This document shows, in pieces, positions 10,821-22,075 of a stretch of DNA of 64,000 nt. The notes below the pieces were generated by a model that was not told the DNA's origin, did not search any database, and saw only the letters and a list, made by a program, of their open reading frames with translations. Source of the DNA: Phaeosaccion multiseriatum (Eukaryota; Ochrophyta, other classes); the NCBI GenBank assembly GCA_965112735.1, contig OZ218962.1, forward strand, positions 558,001-622,000. The letters run 5' to 3'. Every line of letters starts with the position of its first letter. Position 1 is the stretch's first letter. A program made the position numbers and the translations under genes.

Positions 10821-11249
10821 GAGGAGGAGGAGGAGGAGGGGGGGGGCACGCATCCCAAGTTCGCGGTTGCTGCTGGTGACAGTGGAAAGGACAAGTCTCG
10901 CAGCCCACGGAGAGGAAGGTGGACAGCGGCGGAGGAGGAGTACGCGGCTGCCATCATTCGCTACTTCAGTAGAGGCGCGCTGCCCACGCCGGTATCGGAG
11001 GGCACATCTCTGCGTGACTTCGTCGCTGAGAAGCTGGCATGCAATCCCAGACGAGTCTTTGATAAGTTCGACAGTGTCAGGCGGCCCACATGGACAGCAG
11101 CGTGTCCCGTGGAGCACGGCAGGGTGGAGAGAGAGCTCCGGGTGCTGGAGGCGAGGTTCAGAGCAGGATTGGAACCCGTCGACTTGGAGACCGTTCCCTT
11201 CACATCATGGAGTGTGTCGCCTCATCCTCCGCGAGTCGAGGGCTGGCGT

Positions 11250-11294
<45 letters not shown>

Positions 11295-12860
11295 GAGGAG
11301 GAGGAGGAGGAGGAGGAGGAGGAGGAGGAGGAGGAGGAGGAGGAGGAGGAGGAGGAGGAGGAGGAGGAGGAGGAGGAGGAGGAGGAGGAGGAGGAGGAGG
11401 AGGAGGAGGAGGAGGAGGAGGAGGAGGAGGAGGAGGAGGAGGAGGAGGAGGAGGAGGAGGAGGAGGAGGAGGAGGAGGAGGAGGAGGAGGAGGAGGAGGA
11501 GGAGGAGGAGGAGGAGGAGGAGGAGGAGGAGGAGGAGGAGGAGGAGGAGGAGGAGGAGGAGGAGGAGGAGGAGGAGGAGGAGGAGGAGGAGGAGGAGGAG
11601 GAGGAGGAGGAGGAGGAGGAGGAGGAGGAGGAGGAGGAGGAGGAGGAGGAGGAGGAGGAGGAGGAGGAGGAGGAGGAGGAGGAGGAGGAGGAGGAGGAGG
11701 AGGAGGAGGAGGAGGAGGAGGAGGAGGAGGAGGAGGAGGAGGAGGAGGAGGAGGAGGAGGAGGAGGAGGGGGAGGAGGAGGTGGTGGTGGAGGAGGATGC
11801 GAAGCCTGGAAGCTCCGCTCCTGTGACTAACACTGGAATGAACAAGCCTTGCGCGGTACGGAAAGGAGCGTGGACGGCGGAGGAGGAAGAGTACGCGGCT
11901 GCTCTCATTCACCACTTCAGTGCGGGCTCCTTGCCCACCTCTGTACCGGAGGGCGCATCTCTGGGTGGTTTCGTCTCTGAGAAGCTGGCATGCAGCCTCG
12001 AGCGAGTTCGATCGAAGTTCAGGGGTAATGTCATCAGCTGGGGCCATACTACGCCGGCGTGTCACAATTTTCTCTCGGGGGTTGATCGCGACAAGGCAGA
12101 GAGAGAGCTCCTGAAGTTGGAGATGAGGTTCAGAGCAGGACTGTCATCCGCTGACTTGGAGACCGTGCCCTTTGCATCATGGGGTGCGTCGCCCTGCCCC
12201 CCGCAGGGGGTTGGACCGGACGCTGTTGGCAGCGCTGAGTCTGACGGGGTTACAGAGGGTGGACAACACCCTCAACAAGAAGGGACAGGGCTACCGAAGG
12301 ATAGCAGGGAGGGGGCGAGAGAGCAGGCCAGGGTGAGGAAGGCGCCTCTGAGGAGAGAGGTGTCAGTCGAGCAGAGCACCGAGAGCGAGGAAAAGACGGA
12401 GGCAGCGGCCCCTCTTGACAGAGCGGGAGGAGCTGGTGTGGACGGGGGCACGCTGAGCATCGGGGACGAGGTGGAGCTGCCCAACGAGCGCTGGAAAACG
12501 ATTGACGACAACTTCCCGGCGGCTGACTCGGACGCAGCGCGGCAGGAGAGCACCGTGGGCGCGACTTCGAGAGGCGTGGTCGTGACGGCATGCTCCAAGA
12601 AAGTCCGGCTTCTCCCCCTATACGCTGTGAGCGCTGAGTACCTACGAGGACGGACGCCTAGCCCTGGCGATGCTGCAGCGGTCAGACGCTTCTTGAAGGC
12701 CTATCTGGAGGCCTACGACGCTTTCGAGGAGCCGAGCGAGACTCTCCCGAGGGAGTGGGCAGCGCTGGCGAGACGCGTGGTGGTGGTGAGAGAGAAGAAG
12801 AAGGAGGGGAGGAAGGCGCGGAGAGAGATACGCCGCACAGAGGGTCGAATCTACCTGTGA
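8973..12860 (+). CDS. WTxEEE-domain protein, member 3 (four domains, giant polyglutamate tract)
   Basis: Open frame of 1295 residues from the ATG at 8973 (caATGG). It has the family motif PMEASSADELRKSSGRPLP and then FRPVDRIGG. Four domain copies follow. The first is degenerate (EAWTAEEEEEYAGAVVCHFSWGS, lacking the AEKL.C half). Copies two and three (RGRWTAAEEEYAAAIIRYF) are almost identical. Copy four begins KGAWTAEEEEYAAALIHHF. Each is preceded by glutamine runs and followed by the charged helix. Between copies three and four lie 159 uninterrupted GAG codons. The C-terminal domain (VELPNERWKTIDDNFPAAD...LPREWAALARRV) is intact and is the part most similar to member 1. The zinc-knuckle motif is missing. 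Function unknown. The truncated inverted copy at 19925-21683 is a close relative, being nearly identical over most of residues 115-330. Confidence 0.8.
10441..11247 (+). repeat. intragenic tandem duplication, 477-bp period
   Basis: Segments 10441-10770 and 10918-11247 are nearly identical over ~330 bp and encode domain copies two and three of the gene at 8973. They differ at only a few sites by eye. The offset of 477 bp is a multiple of three, so the frame is kept. It looks like a recent unequal crossover or slippage between the flanking CAG runs. Confidence 0.85.
11292..11768 (+). repeat. (GAG)159 trinucleotide tract encoding polyglutamate
   Basis: An uninterrupted GAG repeat of 477 bp inside the coding frame of the gene at 8973. 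It follows a CAG run and ends with a GGG codon and GAG/GTG codons. No synonymous GAA interrupts it, which points to recent expansion. The opposite strand reads CTC throughout. Confidence 0.95.
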
Positions 12861-12947
12861 TACAATGACCTACGTGTTTCAAGTGTACTACTTCGAAGTA
12901 TATGTAAAGGGAGTCGAATCTTGCAGCCACAGGGCTCCCCCTTCTGG

Positions 12948-15129
12948 TCAGGGCAGGCAAGGTGTGGTATGGTACGCGTTGTCGTCAATATTGGCGTACA
13001 CGGCACTCCGGCTGGGCGGGTGCTTGGCTCCTCGCAGCCACAGGTCCATTCTCAAGCGCGGCCTTGTCTCCCCCTCCTTGTCCTGGGCTCTCTGCGGGGG
13101 GCGAGGAGACACACACCATGATGCAATGGGAAGGGTCTCCGAGTCGAGGGATGTCAGTCCTGCTCTAAACTTCCTTGCCTCCAGCTCCTGGAGCTCTCTC
13201 TCCAGCTTGTCGCGCTCCACCAACTCGGGAGCTGGATATATTGACTTACTGGTGTAGTCGCTGACATGATTGATACCTGGCAACTTACAACAGACTCGAT
13301 TGGGGTAGCATGCCAGCTTCGCGGCGAGGAGTACACTCAGGGATGTGCCCTTTGGTATCTGTATGGGCAAGGAACCCGTATTGAAGCGGTGAGTCATGAC
13401 TGCCACGTACCCCTCCCCCCCCTCCGTCGGCCTTCCTTTCCGTAGGCCGTCAGGCTTGTTGTTTCCACTGTAAGTCGGGGCAGCGGAGCCTTGAGGCCAA
13501 GCCCGCTCCTGCCGCGGCCTCCGCCCCTGCTGAAGCCCCTTCTGTTGCTGCTCCTGACTATGTTGCCGATGGTGATTATCTCGGATCTCGGCCCCTGATG
13601 TGAGAGGGGCGGTTTTGCTCGGTGCCTGCCGTGACTGGGGGCTCAAAGGTGCGGCGCTGCAAGGAGAGCGGTGCCCGTAGACGTCAGTGCCGCAGCTGCT
13701 ATCGGCCCTGCCAGGTACCGCATCGGGCACCATTGCGCTTCGGACTATACAGGCATGGTGCTGAATGTTGGTGCTCTTTGTCGCCACAAAAACGACCCCA
13801 TTGCCGCTGCTAGCCCCCTCTGGTACTGCGAGGTCCAGCGGTAGAGGGGGCGGCCAGTGGGCCGCAGCTGCGGTGTCGCTCTGATTAGGTGGTGCCTCAT
13901 CCTCGCCCAGCGCTCCCCCCCCCCCCATCCCCTCTTCGAGACGAATGTCGGTCCAAGTGGAGTAGGAATGCTCAGTGCTCGACGACGCCTTCTGCCTCTT
14001 CTTCCTCTGGTCCGACTCCTCCTCCTTCCTCTTAGTCTTGACTTTCGTCAAGCTGATGCCCTTGGTAAGGCTCAGGACGAGGTTGTTATGTCCCGTGCAC
14101 AGTCCCCCTTTTCTCCCCGCCTTGGAGCAAGAGGAGTCGAACTGGCAATACCAACGACGTTTGTTGTTCTTCTTGCCGTACCTTGGTGACATCGGTCTGC
14201 GCGGGACGGAGGTGATGAAAGAGCCCCACCGGCCTGAATGTCAAGGCGCCACTGTTGTCGCTCCCACTATCAATGCTACCGCTGCTGCGGACGCCTTCGC
14301 TGCATTTGGTCGTGGGGCTCTCAGGCGCGTTGAATGGGCTTTCGACCCCCAAGTCTCCGTGTCTGACCTCAGTCCTCAACGAAGCCAGAGTCCGGCCCCG
14401 AGGCTGGAATGAGTCTCCGTCCAACTCTATGGAGGGGAGTGGCAGTGGCCGGCCTGAGGATAGAGGAAGCTCATCGCCACTGCTTGCTTCCATGGGAGCC
14501 GATCGCTGCTGCTCATTCTCGCTACTTGTGTACAACTGAATACTGGTACCTGGCGCTGAGGCGAGAGGAGATAGGACCGGATGGGGGAGAAGGTCCTGTG
14601 TTTCTATGGCCACCTCTCCGCTTTGCTGCTGATGCTGGTCCTCCCACCGCTGCCGCTCGGTGGTCTTTGGCGCAGGATGGTCGGGTCTCGGAAAGCTCCC
14701 CATCGTGATCATCTCGCCGTCCCTGTGCGGCTGTTGGTAGCCTCCACTCCAGTCTGAGCCCCCCTTTTTACACCCCCCCCCCTCCTCTCTGCCTTTGGCA
14801 GTGGACGTACTACTGCTGCTCCTGCTGGCCTTGGTCCCGTCCTCGTCGCCATCGAGCTCTTGCCAGGCGGCCTCCTCCTTCTGCTGGCCGTGGCAGCGGT
14901 CGCCTTCTGCACCAGGTATGTCTGCTGCACTCGCACGCACTAGCACTTCGTTGTGCTCGCCCTGGCCCTTCTTGCTGCGGTCACTAGTGCGGCAGCCTCT
15001 TTCTCTCTCTCCTAGAGGAGCAGCAGCAGGAGGCAAGTCGGAGTGTCCCGCACTCGAAAAAATGGTGTACGGAGCCCCTCCGAGCACACTCGTCCTTTGA
15101 CCGGGTCGTGGCGGTACCTCCACACGCAT
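12948..15129 (-). pseudogene. WTxEEE-domain family member 4, frameshifted and C-terminally truncated
   Basis: The ATG at 15129 opens a frame with family features: DLLPHPVLSPLASAPGT, APMEASSGDELPLSSGRPLP, then GSGSDNSGALTFRPV. Near 14190-14235 the coding sense moves to a second frame (14192-12948), consistent with one extra base around the GTGGGGCTCTTTC stretch. The continuation reads PRRPMSPRYGKK then KRRWYCQFDSSCSKAGRKGG and LCTGH, the same C/H motif as in the gene at 1363. One degenerate domain (EGGEGYVAVMTHRF...AAKLACYPNRV, with the WT lost to RPT) and the helix VERDKLERELQELEAR follow. The protein then ends without the C-terminal domain. Both defects suggest a pseudogene; a spliced gene is less likely. 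Confidence 0.7.
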
Positions 15130-15602
15130 GAGGCACTCGTTCTGCTGTAACGCTCACCAACGCAACCTCCAAAAACCTCACTCAGCCCAAAATGTACCCC
15201 GCCGCTAGCATCCTGATTTCTGCACCCTTCGCCTCGCCCTCGTAGAAGGTAGAAGGCTCAGTGTCGGGCACTCCCTCCACCGACAGTAGCAGCGTGGTGA
15301 ATCCAGCGCCTTTCTGGCAGCATGGGCTGGTCATGCCCCGCCGTCGCAGCCAGCCACGACCTGGTGCGATGCAGCAGGCTTACCTCTCTCTACCTCGATA
15401 AGGGAGGCGCCAATGACACCCAGAATGGAGATAGGGGGGGCGAGGGAGAGCAGAAGGGAGTCCATTGGTGGCTGCGGTTCGGTTTTTAACGGATGGGTGA
15501 CAGTCGGAATGATTTTTTCGGATTCTCCCTTGTTAGCGCGTTGGTTCTCCAGGGGGGTTCGTGCTCTTTTGTTCCCACGGGCACTCTTTGTCTTGTGGGA
15601 CA
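15130..15602. other. intergenic, divergent
   Basis: About 470 bp between the broken family member (minus) and the acid phosphatase (plus). No gene, repeat or obvious TATA box is seen; it presumably holds the 5' region of the phosphatase. Confidence 0.4.
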
Positions 15603-17288
15603 ATGAAGCGAGCCCTGGTGGGGAGCGGCAGAGGAGAAGTGCTTTATTCGAATATCTTCGGCGCAGCGGGAGGAGGATTGAGGCCTGCGACAAGGCGCGG
15701 AAGGACGTGCCTGCAAGCGAGTCGAGGTGTGAGCTCTGCATCAAGACGTGCTGGAAAAGGGGAGAGGTGAGGAGGGGAGGATGGTTGCGAGTGAAGGGGG
15801 CAAGCTGTGCATTTTCTCCATTGAAAGTTCTCCTCTTCGGCTCCTGCCTCTGCAATGCGTGACTCCTGGCCCCTCATCGCCAATACGAAATCGATGCTCC
15901 TGACTTCCCCTGCCCTTGCCCACCTTTTCCTGTATTCAATAGCGTCTACCACCCAGTCGCCGTCGTTGTGCTGCACCGCCACGGTCAGAGGGCCCCGGGT
16001 GTGAATATAGGGAGCTTTGTGGGCAGCAGCAGCGCCCCGGACCAATCATCCACAACGAGTGGAGAAGGAGGAGCGGGGAGCTTAGCAGCGCCAGCACAAG
16101 CACCAGCAGCAGGAGGTCCTTTCGATGCGGACGACAAGTTCTTGTGGAAGAAGTGGATGGTGCCCTTGGAGGAGCAGCAGGTGAGTAGGCACTGGGTGGG
16201 ATGGCTCAATTCCCCTCATACTTCCATCAGCCGCATCCGCTCTGCTGGCCAAAGGGTGTCTATCGTACACCGCAGAGACACGTAGGTACCAGCGTGCACA
16301 CGCCTCCCTCCTTTCTCCACGGCTGCCGCGGTTCACTCGCTGCATGGGAAACCTTTGTCGTTCATTATCGTGTTACTGGCACTGCTCTGCCCTCCCGCCC
16401 ACCTCAGTGCCTCTCTGTGCCTACCCCCTTCCCCCTTCCTGCTCTCGCCTCTCCTCCTTCATCCTTCCCGCAGCGCCTGCAGGCCCTCTTCCCCGTGGAG
16501 CCGGACGACCCCCAGGTCGTGCCCTCAGATCAGGTAAACAAAGCAAGGAGTGTAAGGCCAATCGTTGGTCCCATCCCGCGTGCCCCTTTCCTGTCTTGAA
16601 GTGCGCAGTGTCCTGTTTCCTGGACGCCTTCGTGCATGGGCTGCCATCTACTTGCCCAAGCACTCGGAGAGAGAACTGACCCTCTGTCTGCCTCACCCCT
16701 TCCCTTCCCCGTTGCCCACCCTCCCCTCCCCTTCCTCCCCCCGCTCCTCGCCCCCTTTTCCTCCCCCCCCCCCCCCCTCGTTCCTTCCTTAGCTGACCTT
16801 CCCCTTCGGATGCCTGACCACGAGGGGCCTCGCACACCTCAAGAGCGTGGGAAGGGCTCTTCGCTCGCGCTACGGACGCTTCCGTCTGGCACAGGTCAGT
16901 GGAGAAGAAGAGCACATGTTGGGCAGGCAGGCCTATTAGGGGTGATTGGTGCGGGTCCAGCGCCTTGGCCATTACCGCCTTCGCATCGCGCTACAAGAGG
17001 AAAGACTCTCCCCCCCCACGCGGCTCCTTCGATCCCATGCATTGCTCGTGATCGGGCCCAATGAGGCTCTGTCAGACTCTGCTGGAGATGGACGCATTGC
17101 TTGTGATCGGGACGAGACCTCCCGACCCAAAGCTGGGTCACACTCAGAGCTAAGGATGCCTCTCCCTCTCCCTCTTGCCTTTCCCTTACGTCCATGTGCC
17201 CTACAGGCGGACGTCTTTGCCTACTCAACCACGTATAGACGCACGCAGCTCTCCGTCCAGAGCCTGCTCGAGGGAATGCTGGGTAAGG

Positions 17289-17319
<31 letters not shown>

Positions 17320-19735
17320 ACTGAGAGAGAGCACGAGCAGGGGGAGGGAGGATAGGAGAGAAGAGGGGGGAAGGGATGTCGAGTGAGAACCCTCGAAGAA
17401 TCGTCACCAAGGAGGAGGAGGTAGCGCCTGCTGGAGTGAATGGGGTGGCTTGCGAAGGGACGTCAGGACCCCTTGCCTCTCGCCTCCTATTCTCTGTTCC
17501 TGTGCCCCTGCGCCTTCTGACCTTCTCTGAAAGCTCGAGTAGGCGGAGAGGCAGAGAGACAAAGAGATGCGGCATTTCCCCCCGTCCAAGAACAACACGC
17601 CAATGCAAAAACCACTGTTAACACGGTCTGTCTTGTGTGTCTGCGTCTCTGTCTCTCTGTCTCACCCACTCTTGTATTGATGCAAGCAGACACAGGAGGG
17701 GGTGTCGCCGTCCGTGTGCGAGGCCAAGAGCAGGAGTTCTTGAACGCCTTTGATAGCGACGGACCGACCATGACGCGCCTCATGCGTGAAGTGGTGGCCT
17801 CTCCGGACTTTGCCCGGTACGAGGACACTGAGGGCCGAGGTGAGTGAGACGCCAGCACAACGTCTCTCCTCTCCCTTTTGGATAGTCCCGTTCCCATTGT
17901 TGTTGGCGTCAACCTCGTCTCTCTCCTCCACTCTCTCACTACTTCTCTTCTCTCTCCCTTTCCCTATCTCACGCTCTCCCTCTTGGTCTGCTTGTCTTCG
18001 TCTGCCTACCCCGCTGCCTGCCCGACTACCTTCTCCTCCTGCAAGCTCTGCAAACCGCCCTGCAGAGGGCCGCCCCTGAGGTGTTCGACCGCAGCGCTAG
18101 CAGCACCGCCCCGCAGCCTTGGCAGTGGATGAGCGCTGCTGACTTCTTCTGGTGCAGAGAGGTGCGAGGGCGTCTTGTCGCTGTGTGACAGCCCGTGCCA
18201 GCCTACGACCTAGTACACCCCACACCCTACAGTCTCCGATCAACCTATGTAGACTCTACCTCTATGCCGGCCTGTGTGACAGTCTGTGCGACGGCTTATC
18301 TGGTCTGATTGCCTCCCCCTAAGGCGAGTGTTCACTCTTTTCCTGTGCTTGCTTGCTTGCTTGCTTGCTTGCCCTCGCCTTCCCTCCCCCTCATGACTAA
18401 ACCTTTGTCCCATTCGAACCTTTTCCCATTCGGCCTGCCTACCTGCCTCACTCCTTCCCTCTCTCTCTCCTGCCCCCTGCCTGACTTGCTCCTCCCCATC
18501 CACTACCATCCCCTGCGGAACTCACTCCTCCCCACCCACAGGCCCACGACATCCCCCTACCGGAGGCGCTAAGACCCCTCGCGGCCCCCACGTCCGACCA
18601 CCTCGTGTGGCGCTTCCAGCAGTACTACGCACACCCGCAGCTGCTCTCCAACATGGTCAGGTTAGTGGTGTAGCGAGCAGGACCGGCATTGCATCGGGGG
18701 TAGGGCGATGGGTATCGGGAGCAGATATGCGCCTGCGCGTGCCGTTAGGCTGCTGATCCTGTCCTGCTTCTCAGTCGTCTCATTGGAATTGAAAACTGTT
18801 GTTGCGTGCGTGCGTGCTGGCTTGCTTGTCTATCGCAAAACTTGAATGGTTGAGGACGTAAAGGCGTCTTTTGACATTCGTAGTGAGGCGACTGAGGAAG
18901 AGCACCCAAGGGCCTTCCTTCGATACTCTCGACCACAGCAGCAGGAGCGGCCGGAACAGTGACAGTCTGTCCCTGACGCTACTGAGCACACACGACGTAA
19001 CAATCTTCTCCCTGCTCACGGCCCTGCAAAGTCATCTGGTGCGACAAGGGGGGAAGTTGGTGGTACAGCAGCAGGAGAGGGCGTTCTGGCCCCACTACGG
19101 CATAGCTCTGTCCTTCGAGCTGCTGCAGCGGCGCGCCAGACACCAGCCGCCCACGGCAGAGGTCAGTGTGTGGTTGTCGATGCTGCAATTGAAGAGGGCA
19201 GAGGCAGGGGGGAGACGGGGCTCTCAGTCTGACGGTTGGCGAGAGGCAAGGAGGGAGTAGGCTTGGCTTCTGGGGGGCTTTGAGGCTGCGGCTGAAAGAA
19301 GTTCCATCGGTGAGGGGGGCAAGTGGAAAATAGAAGACGCTGGCCCGCATGACTAATGCGACTCTAACCAGCTCTGCGCCCTCTTTTGGTTCTCTCCCGT
19401 CCTCTTGTCCGTCCCTTCCACAAACACACGCACCCACACACGCCCCCCAGGCCGGCGCCCCCACCCACGTGCGCGTGTTGGTGGACCAATCGCCGCTGCA
19501 GTCGCCGCTCTTCCCCCAAGTACGTCACAATATGACGTCACCCATTCTGTCTGTTCTGCAGGGGCGGCGGGCTGGCGGTGTCCCTGTCCTCCTGCCTCTG
19601 TTCGTTACATGATTCGTCCGCCCGCCGTCCCGCCCACCCGTCCTCTGTGCACAGGGTGAGCCGGTGCCGCTGACGGTCTTGGAGGCCGCTCTGCAGCGCC
19701 AAGGGCTGTTGGAGACCGCTGCCAGCTGTGAATAA
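15603..19735 (+). CDS. histidine acid phosphatase (clade 2), 11 exons
   Basis: Exons: 15603-15766, 15943-16180, 16474-16533, 16793-16894, 17207-17282, 17690-17839, 18046-18161, 18542-18660, 18888-19161, 19451-19519 and 19655-19735. All introns are GT-AG and every phase agrees, giving 482 residues. The Arg-rich first exon (MKRALVGSGRGEVLY...) resembles a mitochondrial or plastid targeting sequence. LHRHGQRAP (His68 as phosphohistidine nucleophile, Arg67 and Arg71 binding phosphate) is the family signature. LTTRGLAHLKSVGRALRSRY, AYSTTYRRTQLSVQSLL and the proton-donor motif STHD (His377-Asp378) follow in the usual order. The fold matches lysophosphatidic acid phosphatase (ACP6), 2-phosphoxylose phosphatase and lysosomal acid phosphatases. 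The substrate cannot be decided. Intron 5 has a GA microsatellite just after the donor. Confidence 0.9.
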
Positions 19736-19736
19736 A
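19731..19736 (+). terminator. AATAAA polyadenylation signal overlapping the stop codon
   Basis: The last codons TGT GAA TAA of the acid phosphatase contain AATAAA. If it is used, the 3' UTR would be very short. Confidence 0.5.
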
Positions 19737-19924
19737 GGCCGGTGCGGCGCAGGCGAGTCTGCCCATCAGCTACGATGCCTTGTGGAGCTTCCTTGTTGTG
19801 CTGCTACACCGATCATGTTGAAATGCCTAGGGAGAGAGCTGAAGAGCGAGGAAAGGGATAAATGGCCTCACACTTAGGTTGAAAGCTGCAAAACTTCGCA
19901 CTGGAACGTATCTCAAAGCTTGTC

Positions 19925-21683
19925 AGGCAGCTCCACCTCGTCCCCGATGCTCAGTGTGCCCCCGTCCACACCAGCTCCTCCCGCACATGCGCGAGGGGCA
20001 GCTACCACAGCCTTCTTCTCACTCTCGATACTCTGCTAGACTGGCGCGTCCTTCACACTGGCCTGGTCGCTCGCCCCCTCCCTGCTTTCCTTCGGTAGCC
20101 TTGTCCCATCGTTCAGCAGAAGTTCTTGTCCAGCCTTTGTCTTCCCACCAGACTCAGCACTGTCAAAAACGTCTGGGCCAGCCCCCTGCGGAGGACGAGG
20201 GGACACTCCACACGATGTGACGGGGACGGTCTCCGAGTCGTACAATGCCAACACTGCTTTGAACTTCGCCTCTAACTCCCGGAGCTCTTTCTCCGCCATA
20301 TCGCGCTCCACTGGACACGCTGTCCCACGGTCCGAGCTGATACCCTTGAACTTCGGGTACACTCGTCTGGGATCGCATGCCAGCTTCTCAGCGACGAAGT
20401 CATGCAGAGATGTGCCCTCCGATACCGGCGTGGGCAGCGCGCCTCTACTGAAGTAGCGAATGGTGGCAGCCGCGTACTCCTCCTCCGCCGCTGTCCACCT
20501 TCCTCTCCGTGGGCTGCGAGACTTGTCCTTTCCACTGTCACCAGCAGCAACCGCGAACTTGGGATGCGTGGTCCCCTCCTCCTCCTCCTCCTCCTCCTCC
20601 TGCGGCGGCTGCTGCTGCTGCTGCTGCTGCTGCTGACGCCGGCCCTCGACTCGCGGAGGATGTGAAGGGAACGGTCTCCAAGTCGACGGGTTTCATTCCT
20701 GCTCTGAATCTCGCCTCCAGCTCCTGGAGCTCTCTCCCCGCCTTGTCGCGCTCCACTGTCGGGGGGCAATGAGAGTTGGAGGAGGAGCTGTGACCCTCCC
20801 CATTTCAAACCCCCCCCCTTTGTCTTCAACTCGCTTGGGATCGCATGCCAGCTTCTCAGCGACGAAGTTCAACAGAGATGTGCCCTCTGGTAACGGCGTG
20901 GGAAAGGAGCCCTAACTGGAGTGGCGGACGACAGCACCCGCGTACTCCTCCTCCTCCTCCGCAGTCCACGCTTCATTACGTAGGCCTTCAGGCTTGTCCA
21001 CTTCTCTGTCAATCGGAGTAGCGAAGCTCTGAGACATCCAAAAGCACCTCCCTGATGCGACTGCAGCTGCTGCTGCTGGTGGTGGTAGTGCTGCCGCTGC
21101 TGCTGACATCGGCCATCGGTCCCCGGAGAACGAAGAAGACCTCCCAATGATGCGAAGGGGGCGGCACCACTCGGTGCATCTCGCGCCACTGGGCTCAAAA
21201 GTACTTCTTTGCAACCTTCAGTGTCGCAGATGCTGCCGGCCCTTCCAGTCACCACATCGGGCACTAGTGCGCTTCGGGCTGAGCAGACACTGTGCTGAAT
21301 GTGGGCGCCCTCTATCGTTTCGGATAACGCCCCGCTGCCGCTGCTGGCCCCCTCTGGTGCTGCGAAGTCCGTCGAGAGAGGTGGCTGCCAGGAAGCGGCA
21401 GCTGTGGTGGCGCTATCGGCACGCACCTCAGCGAAGCCCATCGCCTGCCCTTCCCTCCGCCCCCCGCCCCCGTCAAGGTCGATCGGCGTATTCGTCGAGG
21501 TCGTCTTCTGCTTCTTCCTCAGGCCAGTTTGCTCCGGCACGCTCCACACATCGGGAGAATATCGCCCCTGTTGGCGCTTCCGAAGCGTGATGTCGAGGAA
21601 CGACTCTGGCATTCGCAAAGCTCCGCCAATTCTATCCATGGGCCGGAACGCGCCTCTGTCGTCGCTGCCACTGCCACTGGGCT
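19925..21683 (-). pseudogene. WTxEEE-domain family fragment, inverted truncated copy of the gene at 8973
   Basis: The frame 21639-20869 reads DRIGGALRMPESFLDIT and is almost identical to residues ~115-330 of the gene at 8973, including the degenerate first domain. Further frames at 20829-20272 and 20362-20036 continue the domain, helix and linker. At 19925-19990 a stub of the C-terminal domain (GGTLSIGDEVELPDK) remains before a stop. The reading frame changes several times and there is no start codon: similarity on the 5' side ends at 21683, where ankyrin-unit flank sequence begins. This is therefore a pseudogene made by an inverted segmental duplication and later cut. Confidence 0.8.
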
Positions 21684-22075
21684 GTATATAAATGTGCCTC
21701 TCCGCTCACTCGAGGGGGGGTCCTCCGCTGCTCTGGGCCATGCTGGCTCGCCGAGAGACGAAAGAAAGCCTGTACCAGGGCTGGCAGCAGGAGGCTCTCA
21801 GGGACGGTATTCACGCTGCACCGCCGCCTTCGCGCTCCACCTCCTCTGGCAGCTTCCCCCGGGGGAGGGGCTTGGTGCCAACAAACTTGTACTCACACTA
21901 CGATCTGTAGGGCGCCCTTGTGGCTCACAGCACCCTCAACAACACGGAGTACGGAGCGCTTGTAGGCTTAATGAAGAGCGCAACCCGCACTCTCATGATA
22001 ATGACACGCTGCTTTTCTGTATTATCGATGCGCGAGAGCAACGTCACGTCCCTAACCTAACTTCTACATTCCTCT
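21684..22075. repeat. ankyrin-unit 5' flank repeat, copy A (no gene attached)
   Basis: Begins with TATATAAAtgtgcctctccgctcactcgag and contains the core aacttgtactcacac...tacggagcgcttgtag...ctctcatgataatgac found beside every ankyrin gene. To its left, where an ankyrin gene should be, lies the inverted fragment ending at 21683. This is the scar of a lost unit. Confidence 0.75.

Noticed and set aside
10735-12065. Long alternative frames of poly-Arg, poly-Gly, poly-Leu and poly-Ser over the GAG tract
   Set aside because: They are the other five readings of the trinucleotide repeat; only the poly-Glu frame joins conserved domains on both sides.
14200-14235. 33-nt intron GTGGGG...GCAG in family member 4
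   Set aside because: Its length is a multiple of three, so it cannot restore the frame; a one-base insertion fits better.
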